From Strigomonas culicis (lineage: Eukaryota > Euglenozoa > Kinetoplastea > Trypanosomatida > Trypanosomatidae): a stretch of DNA of 36,440 nucleotides. The position numbers and the translations under genes are program-made. Positions 16,060-24,629 of this stretch are shown here, piece after piece (position 1 is the stretch's first letter; every line of letters starts with the position of its first letter). A model generated the notes under the pieces. The model had not been told where the DNA came from, did not search any database, and was given only the letters and a program-made list of their open reading frames with translations. Location: contig AUXH01000134.1 in assembly GCA_000482145.1 (NCBI GenBank), positions 1-36,440 of the forward strand, read 5' to 3'.

Positions 16060-19000
16060 TCACAACTCATTTCCCCACTTGGGCGCGCCGTGCGGCGACG
16101 ATGTGAGGGAGTGCTCCAGCGTCGGCGACACTGGCGACGTCATGGCGGTGGGGCTCGCCGTCGACGGGCCCGTGTGCGGCGCGATGTTGACCGGGATCGT
16201 CATGTGCTTCGCGCGGTCCAGCGACACGGTGCAAAAGGAGTTACTACGCGCGCCGGCAGCAGCAGCAGCGGCGGAAGCGTCCTGATGGTGGGGACTGGGG
16301 GCGGCGCAGGCCGCCGCCGGGACGCCGTCCAAGCTGCCAGTGCTGCTGCTCTGGGGCCCACTGTCGGTGTAGGGGTTGCCGCTGTGCTGGCGCGTGTGTG
16401 GGACGTCGTGATGATGGTGGTGACGGTGGTGCTGGCGTGGGGTCCCACTCATGCCGTCCGCTCGGGGCGTGTGGGGCGAGCGGCTGCTGCTGAAGTGGTC
16501 CCGCGCCCGCCGGTGGGCGCCGTCAGCGGCCACCACGACCTCCTCCGCCTCCGCGGGCGGCGCACTCCGCGGCAGCACGGACAGCTCCGCGCCCTCCCCC
16601 TCCTCTGCGCTCGGGTCATCCCTGGGCCGCCGCCGCCGCCGGGGGTGCGGCGCGCGCGCGCCGTCGGGGTCCGCATCGCCTTCGTGGCGGTCATCACGCT
16701 CCTCCTCCCCCTCTTCGTCGTCGTCGTCTTCGCTCGCATCCCACGCGACGGCAAGGTGGAGGGCGATGTGCGTCATCCGCAGCGCGCGCAAGCCGCGCAT
16801 GAACATGGCGCAGCACATGCAGCACAGGATCGCGAAGAGGACGACCGCGAGGAAGCCCGGCACGGCCTGGGGGTACAGTATGAAGAGCGGTGCCGCGAGC
16901 CAGAGCGCCGTGCTCAGCACGAGCGTGTGCTGCCAGAGACAGCGGTCTAGGCGCAGCGCGGCGCTGCGCTGCTCCAGCTGCGGCGGCAGCTTGGGCGACA
17001 CGAGGTTGAAGTAGAACAAAAAGTCGTGGATGTCGGTGATGCCGACGAAGTTGTGCGACCGGATCGGCGGCAGCTTCCGCTCCGTCGCGGGGATCTCCCA
17101 GCTGAAGGTCAGGATGGGGTCCCGCAGCACGTTGTGCTTGTGGTAGTAGTAGTAATCCTCGCTGTTACTCGCGTTGGCGAGCATGCCGGTGGAGAGCTCC
17201 GGGTCGCGGCGGCGGCTGCCGGCGGCGGCGGGCCCCGGCGGCGTGGCAGCGCTCGTGGAGTCCCCCAGCCACGCCGCGCCGCGCGCGCACCGCTCCGCCT
17301 CGTCCTGGCCCCTCCGCTGCCGCCACAGCCGCAGCCGCTGGCGCAGCTTCCAGAAGAAGGCGAAGAAGTTGAAGCTGGAGGCATTGAAGCCGTTGATGGA
17401 GGCATACTTGAGCGCGCTCAGCTCCGTGAAGGTAACGACGGGGCTCATGATGCCATCGTAGATCGTGATGAGGCGCTCGTTCGTCAGGAGGTAGAGACGA
17501 GAGCACCCGCGCAGTGTCATGAGGAGCACAATCAGAAAGGAAAAGATAAAGAGAAACCCGACGAGCGCCACGGGCGTCGGGGCGATCAGCTCCACGAGGG
17601 CGTAGGACGTGTCCGTGACGGTGGCGGAGATGACGAGCCACCCGCCGAACAGTACGCCCATGAAGAGGTTCAGCAGCAGCCAGTCGCACTCGCGCACGAC
17701 ATGCTTGAGCGCGGGCTTGCAGCACCACAGGACGATCTCCTCACGCCGCAGCGTGTCCTTCAGCGCGCGGCGCACTTTTTCATCGAGCAGCTCCGTGCTC
17801 GTCAGGCGCGACGTCTCGAACTCTTTCTGCGTACGCAGCGCGTCTGGCAGCGCCTGCGTCGTGGCGTGGAGGTGGATGGTGGTGGTGCGCGGGGAGGCAG
17901 GGCTGTCCGGGTGCGTGCGCGCCGCCTCCGCCGTGCCCGTCGCAGCTCGGGCGGCGGTCGGCGGCGTTGTCGGCGATGCCGTCGCCGCCGCACCTTCGGA
18001 TGGCGAACGACTCGTCGTGGTCGTGGTGATGGCCGGGGGCCGTCGCACCTCCCGCTTCGCTTTCCCCGCTTCGCGTGGCGCGCTTCGGTTGTCCGTGTAG
18101 GACAGGGGGTTCTTCTCCTCCGCGGCGGCATGCCGCGCCGCCCGCGTGGCGCCCGCGGCCGCCGTCGCGGGATCCGGACGCGGGCCGTCGTGGCGATGCG
18201 GCGCCGGGTCCTGCAGCGCGGCGACGCCGGTGGTGGCGGTGCTGCTGCTGCTGCCGCCCTGCGCCACGCCCGCCGGTCGAAACGGCAGCAGCTCCGGGAA
18301 CACGGTGAAGAGCGAGCGGCCCCGCAGCAGCAGGGCGAGCTCGACGTAGTAGGTATGCTGCAGAAAGAGGAGCACCTTGTTCTCCGCGTCCAACAAGTTT
18401 TCGGCAAACAGCAGCTGCGCCTCCTCCTGGTCTCGGGTGGCTGCCATCGCGTCCGCGTCCTCGAAGGCGGGCAGCCCGCACCGCTCGCGCCTGTCGCCCG
18501 TGCCGTCCGCATCGCTGTCGGAGGAGTGGTCGCGGCTGCGGCCGTCGCGCCGCCGCTGCCGGGCCGCCTCGCGGATGAGGTAGGCGCGAAACAGCCGGAT
18601 GCACAGCTGCCGCTGCGTCACCACGTAAAGCGCCGCGCAGCCATAGACCCCGTAGCCGAGCACCAGCAGTGCGGAGTAGTACCAGTCGGAGAACCAGGGC
18701 TTCAGTGCGATGGAGAGGGAGAAAATGAGGACGAACAGACTGCACGCGGCGCCCACCGTCAGCGGGAGAAACGCCATGCGAGCGATGTTACACCACACGC
18801 ACACCTCCCCCGGCCCGAGCACGGAGGGCTTGATGCGCTTGCAGATCGGGCAGCGGCCCCGCACACACGGGGCGAGGTGCGCCGCAACGGTGTAGCACAG
18901 CGGCGGCAGCGGCGGCCCGGTCCCCGCGCCGTGCCGGCCGCGCCGCGCGGCGACCTCGTCGGCGAGGGCGCGCGGCACCTGGCCGCTCGCCGCGCCGCTC

Positions 19001-19698
19001 GTGGCGACCTGGCAGCTCGTCTTGGTCGCCGCGAGGATGCGGGACACCATCACCATCAGCCGGTTCGTGCGATGCATGTCCAACAGCCGCGCCTGCAGCT
19101 GCGGCAGCGGCTCCGCCGCCGGGCCCGCGCCGCCATCCGCGCGGCGCTGGACGAGGTGCGACAGCATCGGCTCGTACTTCCACGGGAGCTGCCGCACCGC
19201 CGCGACCCACAGATACGCCACCACACTGAGCAGCAGCAGCAGCGAGGCCAGCGTGAGCGCCGCGATGGCGGAGCCGCGGCAGATGTAAATGTTGTTCGTC
19301 GTCAGCGCGGCCGCGCAGGACATGTCGGGGCAGTCGCCGTTGTACTCGCGGTGCCGCAGGTCGTCGCAGAAGGTCGTGCGCACCGCCGCGGTGGCGGCCG
19401 CGTCCGCGCTCGTGTACTGCGCCAGGATGGAGTCGTTGACGGTGAGGCAGGCGCTGCTGTCCGCGCACCAGCCGCAGCTGAGCACCGGCGGCATCAGCCC
19501 GTTCGTCGAGTCGTACACGCACTCACCACAGCGCGTGATGATCTCGCACGTGTTCTTCGTGCCGACCGTCGCCGCCGCCGCGAAGACGGAGGCTGGCCGC
19601 GGCGCGCACCACACGCATAAGAAAAGCTGGAGAAGGACAAGAAGGAAGTACGTTCGAAGGGGAGGCAAGAGTCGATTCCGACAGCAGGGAACTCGCAT
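16060..19698 (-). CDS. Multi-pass membrane protein with PSI-like, CxxC and bacterial-PH-like modules
   Basis: The 1212-residue protein opens with a signal peptide (hydrophobic 16-31). Residues 51-124 are cysteine-rich in a PSI/plexin-repeat pattern (C51, C57, C60, C75, C78 in CGWC, C84, C111, C123). TM1 is about 143-166. A zinc-ribbon-like CPIC...CVWC (283-286, 300-303) precedes TM2 (309-332) and TM3 (341-362). After a low-complexity loop come EEIVLWCCKP (653-662), TM4 (673-692), TM5 (707-730) and then LYLLTNERLITIYDGIMSP (735-753) plus following beta-like segments to about 900. This order, a membrane hairpin followed by a TxxRLI..G motif, resembles the bPH_2/DUF304 membrane-associated bacterial PH family, here with a 70-residue insertion. 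TM6 and TM7 (about 923-968) are followed by an acidic, histidine-rich cytosolic-type tail. The first AGs after the pyrimidine tract (19723, 19716) give a short leader. No named family is recognised; a sorting or lipid-binding role is conjecture. Confidence 0.8.
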   Translation of the reverse strand: MRVPCCRNRLLPPLRTYFLLVLLQLFLCVWCAPRPASVFAAAATVGTKNTCEIITRCGECVYDSTNGLMPPVLSCGWCADSSACLTVNDSILAQYTSADAAATAAVRTTFCDDLRHREYNGDCPDMSCAAALTTNNIYICRGSAIAALTLASLLLLLSVVAYLWVAAVRQLPWKYEPMLSHLVQRRADGGAGPAAEPLPQLQARLLDMHRTNRLMVMVSRILAATKTSCQVATSGAASGQVPRALADEVAARRGRHGAGTGPPLPPLCYTVAAHLAPCVRGRCPICKRIKPSVLGPGEVCVWCNIARMAFLPLTVGAACSLFVLIFSLSIALKPWFSDWYYSALLVLGYGVYGCAALYVVTQRQLCIRLFRAYLIREAARQRRRDGRSRDHSSDSDADGTGDRRERCGLPAFEDADAMAATRDQEEAQLLFAENLLDAENKVLLFLQHTYYVELALLLRGRSLFTVFPELLPFRPAGVAQGGSSSSTATTGVAALQDPAPHRHDGPRPDPATAAAGATRAARHAAAEEKNPLSYTDNRSAPREAGKAKREVRRPPAITTTTTSRSPSEGAAATASPTTPPTAARAATGTAEAARTHPDSPASPRTTTIHLHATTQALPDALRTQKEFETSRLTSTELLDEKVRRALKDTLRREEIVLWCCKPALKHVVRECDWLLLNLFMGVLFGGWLVISATVTDTSYALVELIAPTPVALVGFLFIFSFLIVLLMTLRGCSRLYLLTNERLITIYDGIMSPVVTFTELSALKYASINGFNASSFNFFAFFWKLRQRLRLWRQRRGQDEAERCARGAAWLGDSTSAATPPGPAAAGSRRRDPELSTGMLANASNSEDYYYYHKHNVLRDPILTFSWEIPATERKLPPIRSHNFVGITDIHDFLFYFNLVSPKLPPQLEQRSAALRLDRCLWQHTLVLSTALWLAAPLFILYPQAVPGFLAVVLFAILCCMCCAMFMRGLRALRMTHIALHLAVAWDASEDDDDEEGEEERDDRHEGDADPDGARAPHPRRRRRPRDDPSAEEGEGAELSVLPRSAPPAEAEEVVVAADGAHRRARDHFSSSRSPHTPRADGMSGTPRQHHRHHHHHDVPHTRQHSGNPYTDSGPQSSSTGSLDGVPAAACAAPSPHHQDASAAAAAAGARSNSFCTVSLDRAKHMTIPVNIAPHTGPSTASPTAMTSPVSPTLEHSLTSSPHGAPKWGNEL

Positions 19699-20245
19699 CT
19701 GGAATTAATGGTCGACTAGAATCTCAAAGAAAAAAAAAGTGTGTAACAGCACCAACGAGAATAAAACAGAAGTAATAAACGATAGAAACGTATACTTGTT
19801 TATAACTTTATTACTAGTGTGTGAGAAAAAAAAATAAAGATAAAGGGGAAAAAACAATTAGAGCTGGAACTTATTTTTTTTTTACGATACTGAGAGAATG
19901 AGAAAGAAGAGAAAGAGAGAGAATGAGAAAGAAGAGAGAGAGAGAGAGAGAGAGAGAAAGAACAAGTAGTAAACAAAAAAATAGTATAAGTGAGTTTTAC
20001 ATTCCACGTGACCCTCTACATTACGATCCATCATTTAACAGGAAGGGAAAAAAAACACCATGGGAATGTCAAGAGATGGGAAAGGGGAAAAAAAAGAAGC
20101 AAAAATACATTCGAATCAAATTGGTGTATAAGTGTAATCATCCAACAAAACAAAGTGTAACAGCAATAAGTAAGAAACCATCATAAAAATGTTATTTTTC
20201 GCTTTTGTTGTTGTTGGTTGCCTTCCTGGCGTGTGCCCGCTGCTG
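19699..20245. other. Intergenic spacer with GA-rich duplicated block
   Basis: Spacer of 547 bases. It carries the short leader of the 1212-residue protein gene, A/T homopolymers, the GA block at 19891-19968 and the 3' UTR of the single-pass membrane protein gene. No coding region seen. Confidence 0.6.
19891..19968. repeat. GA-rich repeat with an internal direct repeat
   Basis: The phrase GAGAGAATGAGAAAGAAGAG occurs twice, about 26 bases apart, followed by a pure GA run (about 19934-19956). It is a local duplication within a purine-rich microsatellite. Confidence 0.8.
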
Positions 20246-21610
20246 CTACCTCTTGTCGAGCTCCTTCAGCAGCCGATGCTGGTCGTGCCGCTCCTTCCGG
20301 CGTGCGATGCACTTACGGACACAACAGCCCAACAAGCTGGCAACAATCATCACGAGACAGATGAAGCAGCAGATGACACCAAGGACGCAGGTGACCGTGT
20401 TACACGAGGAATCTTCCAATGAGAAGAACCGCTCTAAGATGTCGACCGTCGCCGCGCCGCACATGACGATGGCGCTCGCGTAGAACTCTAGCACTATCAG
20501 CTCGTTCGCCGTAGCCGTGGCCGCTTCCTGCATGCGCTTGTAGCGCTCCCAGTTGAAGAAGGAGGCGCTGGATGACGACCAGTCGGCGTCCTCCAAGTTA
20601 TTCTTCAGCTGGATGATGTGCGAAACGTTCTCCAGTTGATCCACCGTGAGATCAGGGAAGACAAACATATGTCTCAACTTGCTCTTCTTATTCTGTCGTG
20701 AGACATTTTTGAAAAACGCTGTTGTTTCGACGAAAAGGGTTGAAATGGTGTCATCGTCCGACGCGGTAACGAACCGATCGGATGCACTGCGGTTGGACAG
20801 CATCATGGGGAAGCTACTGCTGTGCGTGCGAGGCTGATCAATCGTGTTCGTCGTGGTGTCCGCCGCGGCCGCCGCGCCAGAGAAGTAAAGACGCACGGTT
20901 TTCTTGATCTGCACAGTGGACCCGACGGTGGTCTCGCGATCGTTATAGCGCGAGTACAGGTACAGCACCGTCACGTCAACATTTTCCACATCAAAGCAGG
21001 AATAGACACCCGCGTTGGCTGTGTTGGTCGACGCGTTGACCGGCACCCGCGGGCCCGGGCAGCTCTCTTCCTCTCCATCTGCGTAATAAGGGTAGAAGTA
21101 CCGGTAGAGCTGAAAGCGATCGGTGGCGTTGGCACCCCAATTTTTATTCGTTGTGCACGCCGCCGCCGCGCTGCCGTCGGTGTCACTCCATGGAGCGGAG
21201 AAGGAAAGCAGCGAGGCAAGGTCATTGCGGAGCGCGGTGGCGTAGTTCATCAAGTAGCTACTCGAGGAGACGTACAGATATGAAGCCGCGCCCACGTCGA
21301 AAAGGAGCGAATAGGTGCACAAAAGAGAGTACACCGTGGAGCTCGCCGCCGCGCTGTTACTGTCCCCGTCGCTGGTAAGAGACCGACCCGTGCGAAACGC
21401 CGCAGCGGCCGCCAGAGACGGCCCTTCCTCCGGCGCGCTAGGAGGGAGGGAACAGAGCGGAGGCGTCGCGCAGCTCGCGCTGACGTCCGCCTCTTCGCCT
21501 GCGAGTCCGTGGAAACGGGGGAAGACGTCCGGTGCGGAGAGCGCCACAAGGATCAACGCAACAAGAAGATAAAAAAGAGAGCGATGCGAGCGCATCGGAA
21601 AAAGATCCAT
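20246..21610 (-). CDS. Single-pass membrane glycoprotein-like protein, unknown function
   Basis: The chosen ATG at 21610 follows a pyrimidine tract and an AG at 21621-21622, giving 454 residues; the in-frame ATG at 21595 is an alternative. The protein has an N-terminal signal sequence or anchor (hydrophobic about 12-26), an ectodomain of about 375 residues with five N-glycosylation sequons (NAT, NAS, NRS and two NVS) and several cysteines, one C-terminal transmembrane segment (about 405-430, rich in Cys, Val, Ile, Gly) and a short basic cytosolic tail (VRKCIARRKERH). The topology is type I at the cell surface or in the endomembrane system. I recognise no family. It sits between the rhomboid protease and the multi-pass PSI/bPH-like protein, so three membrane-protein genes are consecutive; a functional link is only a possibility. 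Confidence 0.75.
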   Translation of the reverse strand: MDLFPMRSHRSLFYLLVALILVALSAPDVFPRFHGLAGEEADVSASCATPPLCSLPPSAPEEGPSLAAAAAFRTGRSLTSDGDSNSAAASSTVYSLLCTYSLLFDVGAASYLYVSSSSYLMNYATALRNDLASLLSFSAPWSDTDGSAAAACTTNKNWGANATDRFQLYRYFYPYYADGEEESCPGPRVPVNASTNTANAGVYSCFDVENVDVTVLYLYSRYNDRETTVGSTVQIKKTVRLYFSGAAAAADTTTNTIDQPRTHSSSFPMMLSNRSASDRFVTASDDDTISTLFVETTAFFKNVSRQNKKSKLRHMFVFPDLTVDQLENVSHIIQLKNNLEDADWSSSSASFFNWERYKRMQEAATATANELIVLEFYASAIVMCGAATVDILERFFSLEDSSCNTVTCVLGVICCFICLVMIVASLLGCCVRKCIARRKERHDQHRLLKELDKR

Positions 21611-21620
21611 AACTCGCGGA

Positions 21621-21667
21621 CTCAGGAGCGAGAAATTACGAAGAGGGAAAGAAGGAAAGAAGAGGGG
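21621..21667 (-). promoter_or_regulatory. Trans-splice acceptor region of the single-pass membrane protein gene
   Basis: A pyrimidine tract on the minus strand (plus-strand 21641-21667) is followed by the first AG at 21621-21622. The leader would be 10 bases, which fixes the start at 21610 (or 21595) and excludes the upstream extension of the frame. Confidence 0.6.
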
Positions 21668-21895
21668 CATAAAGAATAAGAAGAACAGAGAAATATATTC
21701 ATACAAAAATGATGTACGGTGGATACAAAATGAATCAAAAGAAAAATAGAATTAGAAAAGAGAACAGGGGGAAAAAAAAACGGAGCGAGTTATACAGAAG
21801 TAAGCACTGCTGGTATGCCATAAGCAAATGGATGAGTATATGATTTCAACAAGATCAACTGCAACTCTCTTTTTTTTTCTTGGTTTTGCCTTTTT

Positions 21896-22960
21896 TTAGT
21901 TCTGCTCCACCTCCCGACCGTTTCGCCTAAAGACGCGCCGCGGCCACAGCTGCCGCGCGATGGTGCCCATCGCCACGCCCGCCAAGAACCCACCCACATG
22001 TGCCGCGTGGCCGACCGTGGTGCCCGGCAGCAGCGTGTACCAGAAGCCCTCCCCGCCGCCGGAACGCCCAGCATAGAGCTGCTGGCCGAAGGTAATCAGC
22101 TCCGGCAGAACGATGCAGAGCGCACACATCGGTCGGCGGTAGTATGTCACGTTGAAGCCGGCGACGGCGCAGATGCCCGCACTCGCCCCACACATGAACA
22201 TGCTGTCGTTCATATGCTCTTGCAGCTTGAGCTGCGCCTGCGCCTTCCACGACGAGAGATGCCGCCCCGCCCCGGCGAGCGCGCGGCTGAACACATTGTC
22301 GGAGCTGATGGCGATGGTCGCCGAGGTGGCATTGGGCGGCGGCATCGCCGCGCTGCCACCGCCGCCGCCCTTGACGGCGGCGGTGAGCTGCTCCCCGGCG
22401 TGCTGTACAGCGTGCGCGAGCTTGCCCGCCACCCCATCCCCGGCCGCGGCGTGGCCGCTGCCGCCGCGCAGCCGCTCCAGCTCGCGTCTGTACGGCAGCA
22501 TCTTGGAGTCGTTGTACAGCAGCTGGAAGCCGAGGCCGCCGACGACGCCGCCGATCACCATCACCGCGACGGAGCCGAGCATGCGCCGCACATTAGTGAG
22601 GACGCGCCACTCTGTCATGTTCGAGTGGAGGTCCGTCCCGCCGAATTCCATCAGCGCGGAGGAGAGTGAGAAGAGATTCGACGCGAGGTGATCCGTGCTG
22701 CCGTGGATGAACAGATGCGTCAGCAGGGTCCAGCGGTTATTCTCAAAGGCGTTCACAGAAAAGCCGTACCGCAACACGCGCTGCAGGCACTCCCCGTCTG
22801 TCGGCCAGCGCACAGACACATAGTACACCTTCGGCCGCCCGCGGGCAAGATCGAGCGGGTTGGTGGCGCTCGGGACGACGTGGACGCAGTGCACCAGCAG
22901 CATCACGCCCACCGGTGCGAGGCGTATGAGGGCGCAGAGAGGGTCTATTTTTTGATCCAT
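21896..22960 (-). CDS. Rhomboid-family intramembrane serine protease
   Basis: The 354-residue protein has the rhomboid signature set: WTLLTHLFIHGSTDHLASNLF (77-97) with H86, H91 and oxyanion-side N95; MCGASAGICAVAGF (256-269) with nucleophile S260 in GASAG; and GHAAHVGGFLAG (317-328) with catalytic H321. It should be an active protease that cuts single-pass transmembrane substrates within the membrane. Hydrophobic segments are visible at about 9-28, 78-104, 128-149, 255-275, 278-292 and 316-337. The unusual feature is a soluble insertion of about 100 residues (150-250; glycine/alanine-rich, partly amphipathic) between the early membrane helices and the serine-bearing helix, which is normally joined by a short loop. 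From memory a rhomboid also lies near the porins on Leishmania chromosome 2. Localisation (Golgi, surface or mitochondrion) cannot be decided; the first 35 residues look like a first membrane helix rather than a presequence. Confidence 0.88.
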   Translation of the reverse strand: MDQKIDPLCALIRLAPVGVMLLVHCVHVVPSATNPLDLARGRPKVYYVSVRWPTDGECLQRVLRYGFSVNAFENNRWTLLTHLFIHGSTDHLASNLFSLSSALMEFGGTDLHSNMTEWRVLTNVRRMLGSVAVMVIGGVVGGLGFQLLYNDSKMLPYRRELERLRGGSGHAAAGDGVAGKLAHAVQHAGEQLTAAVKGGGGGSAAMPPPNATSATIAISSDNVFSRALAGAGRHLSSWKAQAQLKLQEHMNDSMFMCGASAGICAVAGFNVTYYRRPMCALCIVLPELITFGQQLYAGRSGGGEGFWYTLLPGTTVGHAAHVGGFLAGVAMGTIARQLWPRRVFRRNGREVEQN

Positions 22961-23789
22961 CGCCCTCCGACAAGGTATAAATTAATCGATAAGTAGGTGT
23001 GTGTATGTGAAAAAAAGAGAGAGAAAGGAGACGGTATGCTCTTTTTCAGTCTTTTGTTTGCAATGGAAAAAGTCCGATACTTTTGTTGTTGTCCGTGTTG
23101 TGAACGGAACGGAAAAAAAAAGAAAAGAAATGGAGAGAAATGTGATGATAAAGCATACACTGAAAACAAACGTTAGCATACGGTGACTTTTTTGCCTTTC
23201 TTCTTTTTTTTTTCCGCTTCTCGCGTTGGATAAGAGGCAACAGAAAAACAGTTGCGAATCATGACTTCCGTTTCGGCTGACGTGTACTCGCGCGTATATA
23301 GTATATACACCGTGTGCATGGGTCAGAAGTTTTGCTGTGCGGTAAATGCTCTTTATCCTGTTTTTAATTCTTTTACAAAGTAAAAGTGAGTTTTTTTTAA
23401 AAAAAAAAGGAATTAGACGGGTAGTTTTTTTTTTCCAATATTTTTTTTTCTTTTTGAGGTACAAATATAGATTCGTTTCACGCACTAAAAAAAAAAAACG
23501 CTAACGAATCATTAACAAACAAAAAAGAAGAAGGACAAAAGAAAGAGTTGAGAATACTAAAATCGAGAAGGAAAAAAAAATGTAAAAATGAAAAGAAAAA
23601 AAAGTAAGGAAGAAAAAAATGGTCGTTCTTGTATTTATATAGTTTTGTTCGTTTTCGTCAGTATGTTTATTTTTTTTGTTTTTGTTGTTGTTGGTTTATT
23701 GTTCTCTAATTTTTTCTTCTTCTTCTCTTTCTTTTTTTTTATTATTACTCTTGTCCATGCGTGTTACCTCGCTCTGGTATGCTTCTGTC
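22961..23789. other. Long AT-rich intergenic spacer
   Basis: Spacer of 829 bases between the VDAC gene at 23790 (3' UTR side) and the rhomboid gene. It contains many A/T homopolymers (for example 23398-23409 and 23482-23499) and pyrimidine-tract candidates at 23008-23031 and 23112-23130. No coding region or RNA gene is recognised. Confidence 0.6.
22965..23031 (-). promoter_or_regulatory. Candidate trans-splice acceptor immediately before the rhomboid ATG
   Basis: A pyrimidine tract on the minus strand (plus-strand 23008-23031) is followed by no AG until 22965-22966, which leaves only four bases before the ATG at 22960. An upstream AG pair at 23039-23042 with a weaker tract is the alternative. 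Confidence 0.45.
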
Positions 23790-24629
23790 TTAGCTCTGCG
23801 AAAGGACGAGACCCGTCTTGTGGTTCTTATCCAGCGAAACACCGAGCGACCAGCGGTTCGGCAGCGCCGCGATGTAGGTGACGGACCACTCCTTCTTCTG
23901 ATTTGTTTTCGCCTTGAGCGCGTTGCCGGGCACGAGCGGGCACGGCAGCTCGAAACCGCACTCGCCGTCGGTCTCCTTGCGCTTCACGTTGTAGCGCGCG
24001 AAGGCGACCAGGCGCGGCGCGAAGTTGGGGTGCAGCGGCACGACGGCGGAGCCACCGATTGTGTAATCCTCCAGCTTGTTGGTCTTGAGCACGACGTGGC
24101 GGCCGCCGGCGAGCTTCGCCATGGCGCCGGCGCTCCAGCGCTGAAGCTGTTGGTTCTGCACATTGACGACCGCGTCGGCGCCGACCTGGAGCCCGCCGAT
24201 GCAGGCGGTCGCACTGCTCTCGAGTGCCTGCCCGTTGCGCGTCAGCTTGTTGTTCAGGTAGACGTGGCCGAGCGGGCCCAGCACCGCCAGGCCGCTCTGC
24301 GCCAGCTCCACGTCGTGTGTGTTGTCCTTCTGGCGCGAGAGCGTGACCTCCAGCTTCTGGCCGAGCGTCGTGTAGCCGACCGTCGTCTTGAGGCCCTGTA
24401 GATCCTCCGGCGTGAAGAGGAGTTTGTAGTTCACGCCGTAGTCGGCCACCACGCCCTCCACCTCCACGGTCACCTTGCCGTCGTTGGTGCTGACGGGGTT
24501 CACGGCGAACGAGTTCTTCGCTGCCTTCGACTTGTGCTCCACCTTCCACTTGCCGCCGGCAGAGGTGTTCTTGTTCAGCACATCGCGGCTCTCCTTCTCG
24601 AAATCCTTGTAGGTGATCGGGACGGACAT
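23790..24629 (-). CDS. Voltage-dependent anion channel (VDAC/porin), copy A
   Basis: The 279-residue protein has the length and layout of mitochondrial porins: an N-terminal helix (YKDFEKESRDVLNKN, 8-22) followed by alternating hydrophobic/polar beta strands and a C-terminal strand with a beta-signal-like end (WSLGVSLDKNHKTGLVLS). It should form the 19-strand beta-barrel of the mitochondrial outer membrane that passes metabolites and nucleotides. It aligns by eye along most of its length with the neighbouring copy at 25721: the KNTSAGGKWKVEHK segment corresponds to KNYTADGMWKVECK. From memory T. brucei has a VDAC and a VDAC-like gene adjacent on chromosome 2. I cannot tell which copy is the main porin. 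Codon use is GC-rich, as in neighbouring genes. Confidence 0.85.
   Translation of the reverse strand: MSVPITYKDFEKESRDVLNKNTSAGGKWKVEHKSKAAKNSFAVNPVSTNDGKVTVEVEGVVADYGVNYKLLFTPEDLQGLKTTVGYTTLGQKLEVTLSRQKDNTHDVELAQSGLAVLGPLGHVYLNNKLTRNGQALESSATACIGGLQVGADAVVNVQNQQLQRWSAGAMAKLAGGRHVVLKTNKLEDYTIGGSAVVPLHPNFAPRLVAFARYNVKRKETDGECGFELPCPLVPGNALKAKTNQKKEWSVTYIAALPNRWSLGVSLDKNHKTGLVLSQS

Noticed and set aside
17026..19620. 864-codon plus-strand open frame antisense to the PSI/bPH-like protein
   Set aside because: Arginine/glycine-rich shadow without domains; the minus-strand frame has a signal peptide, membrane helices and cysteine motifs.
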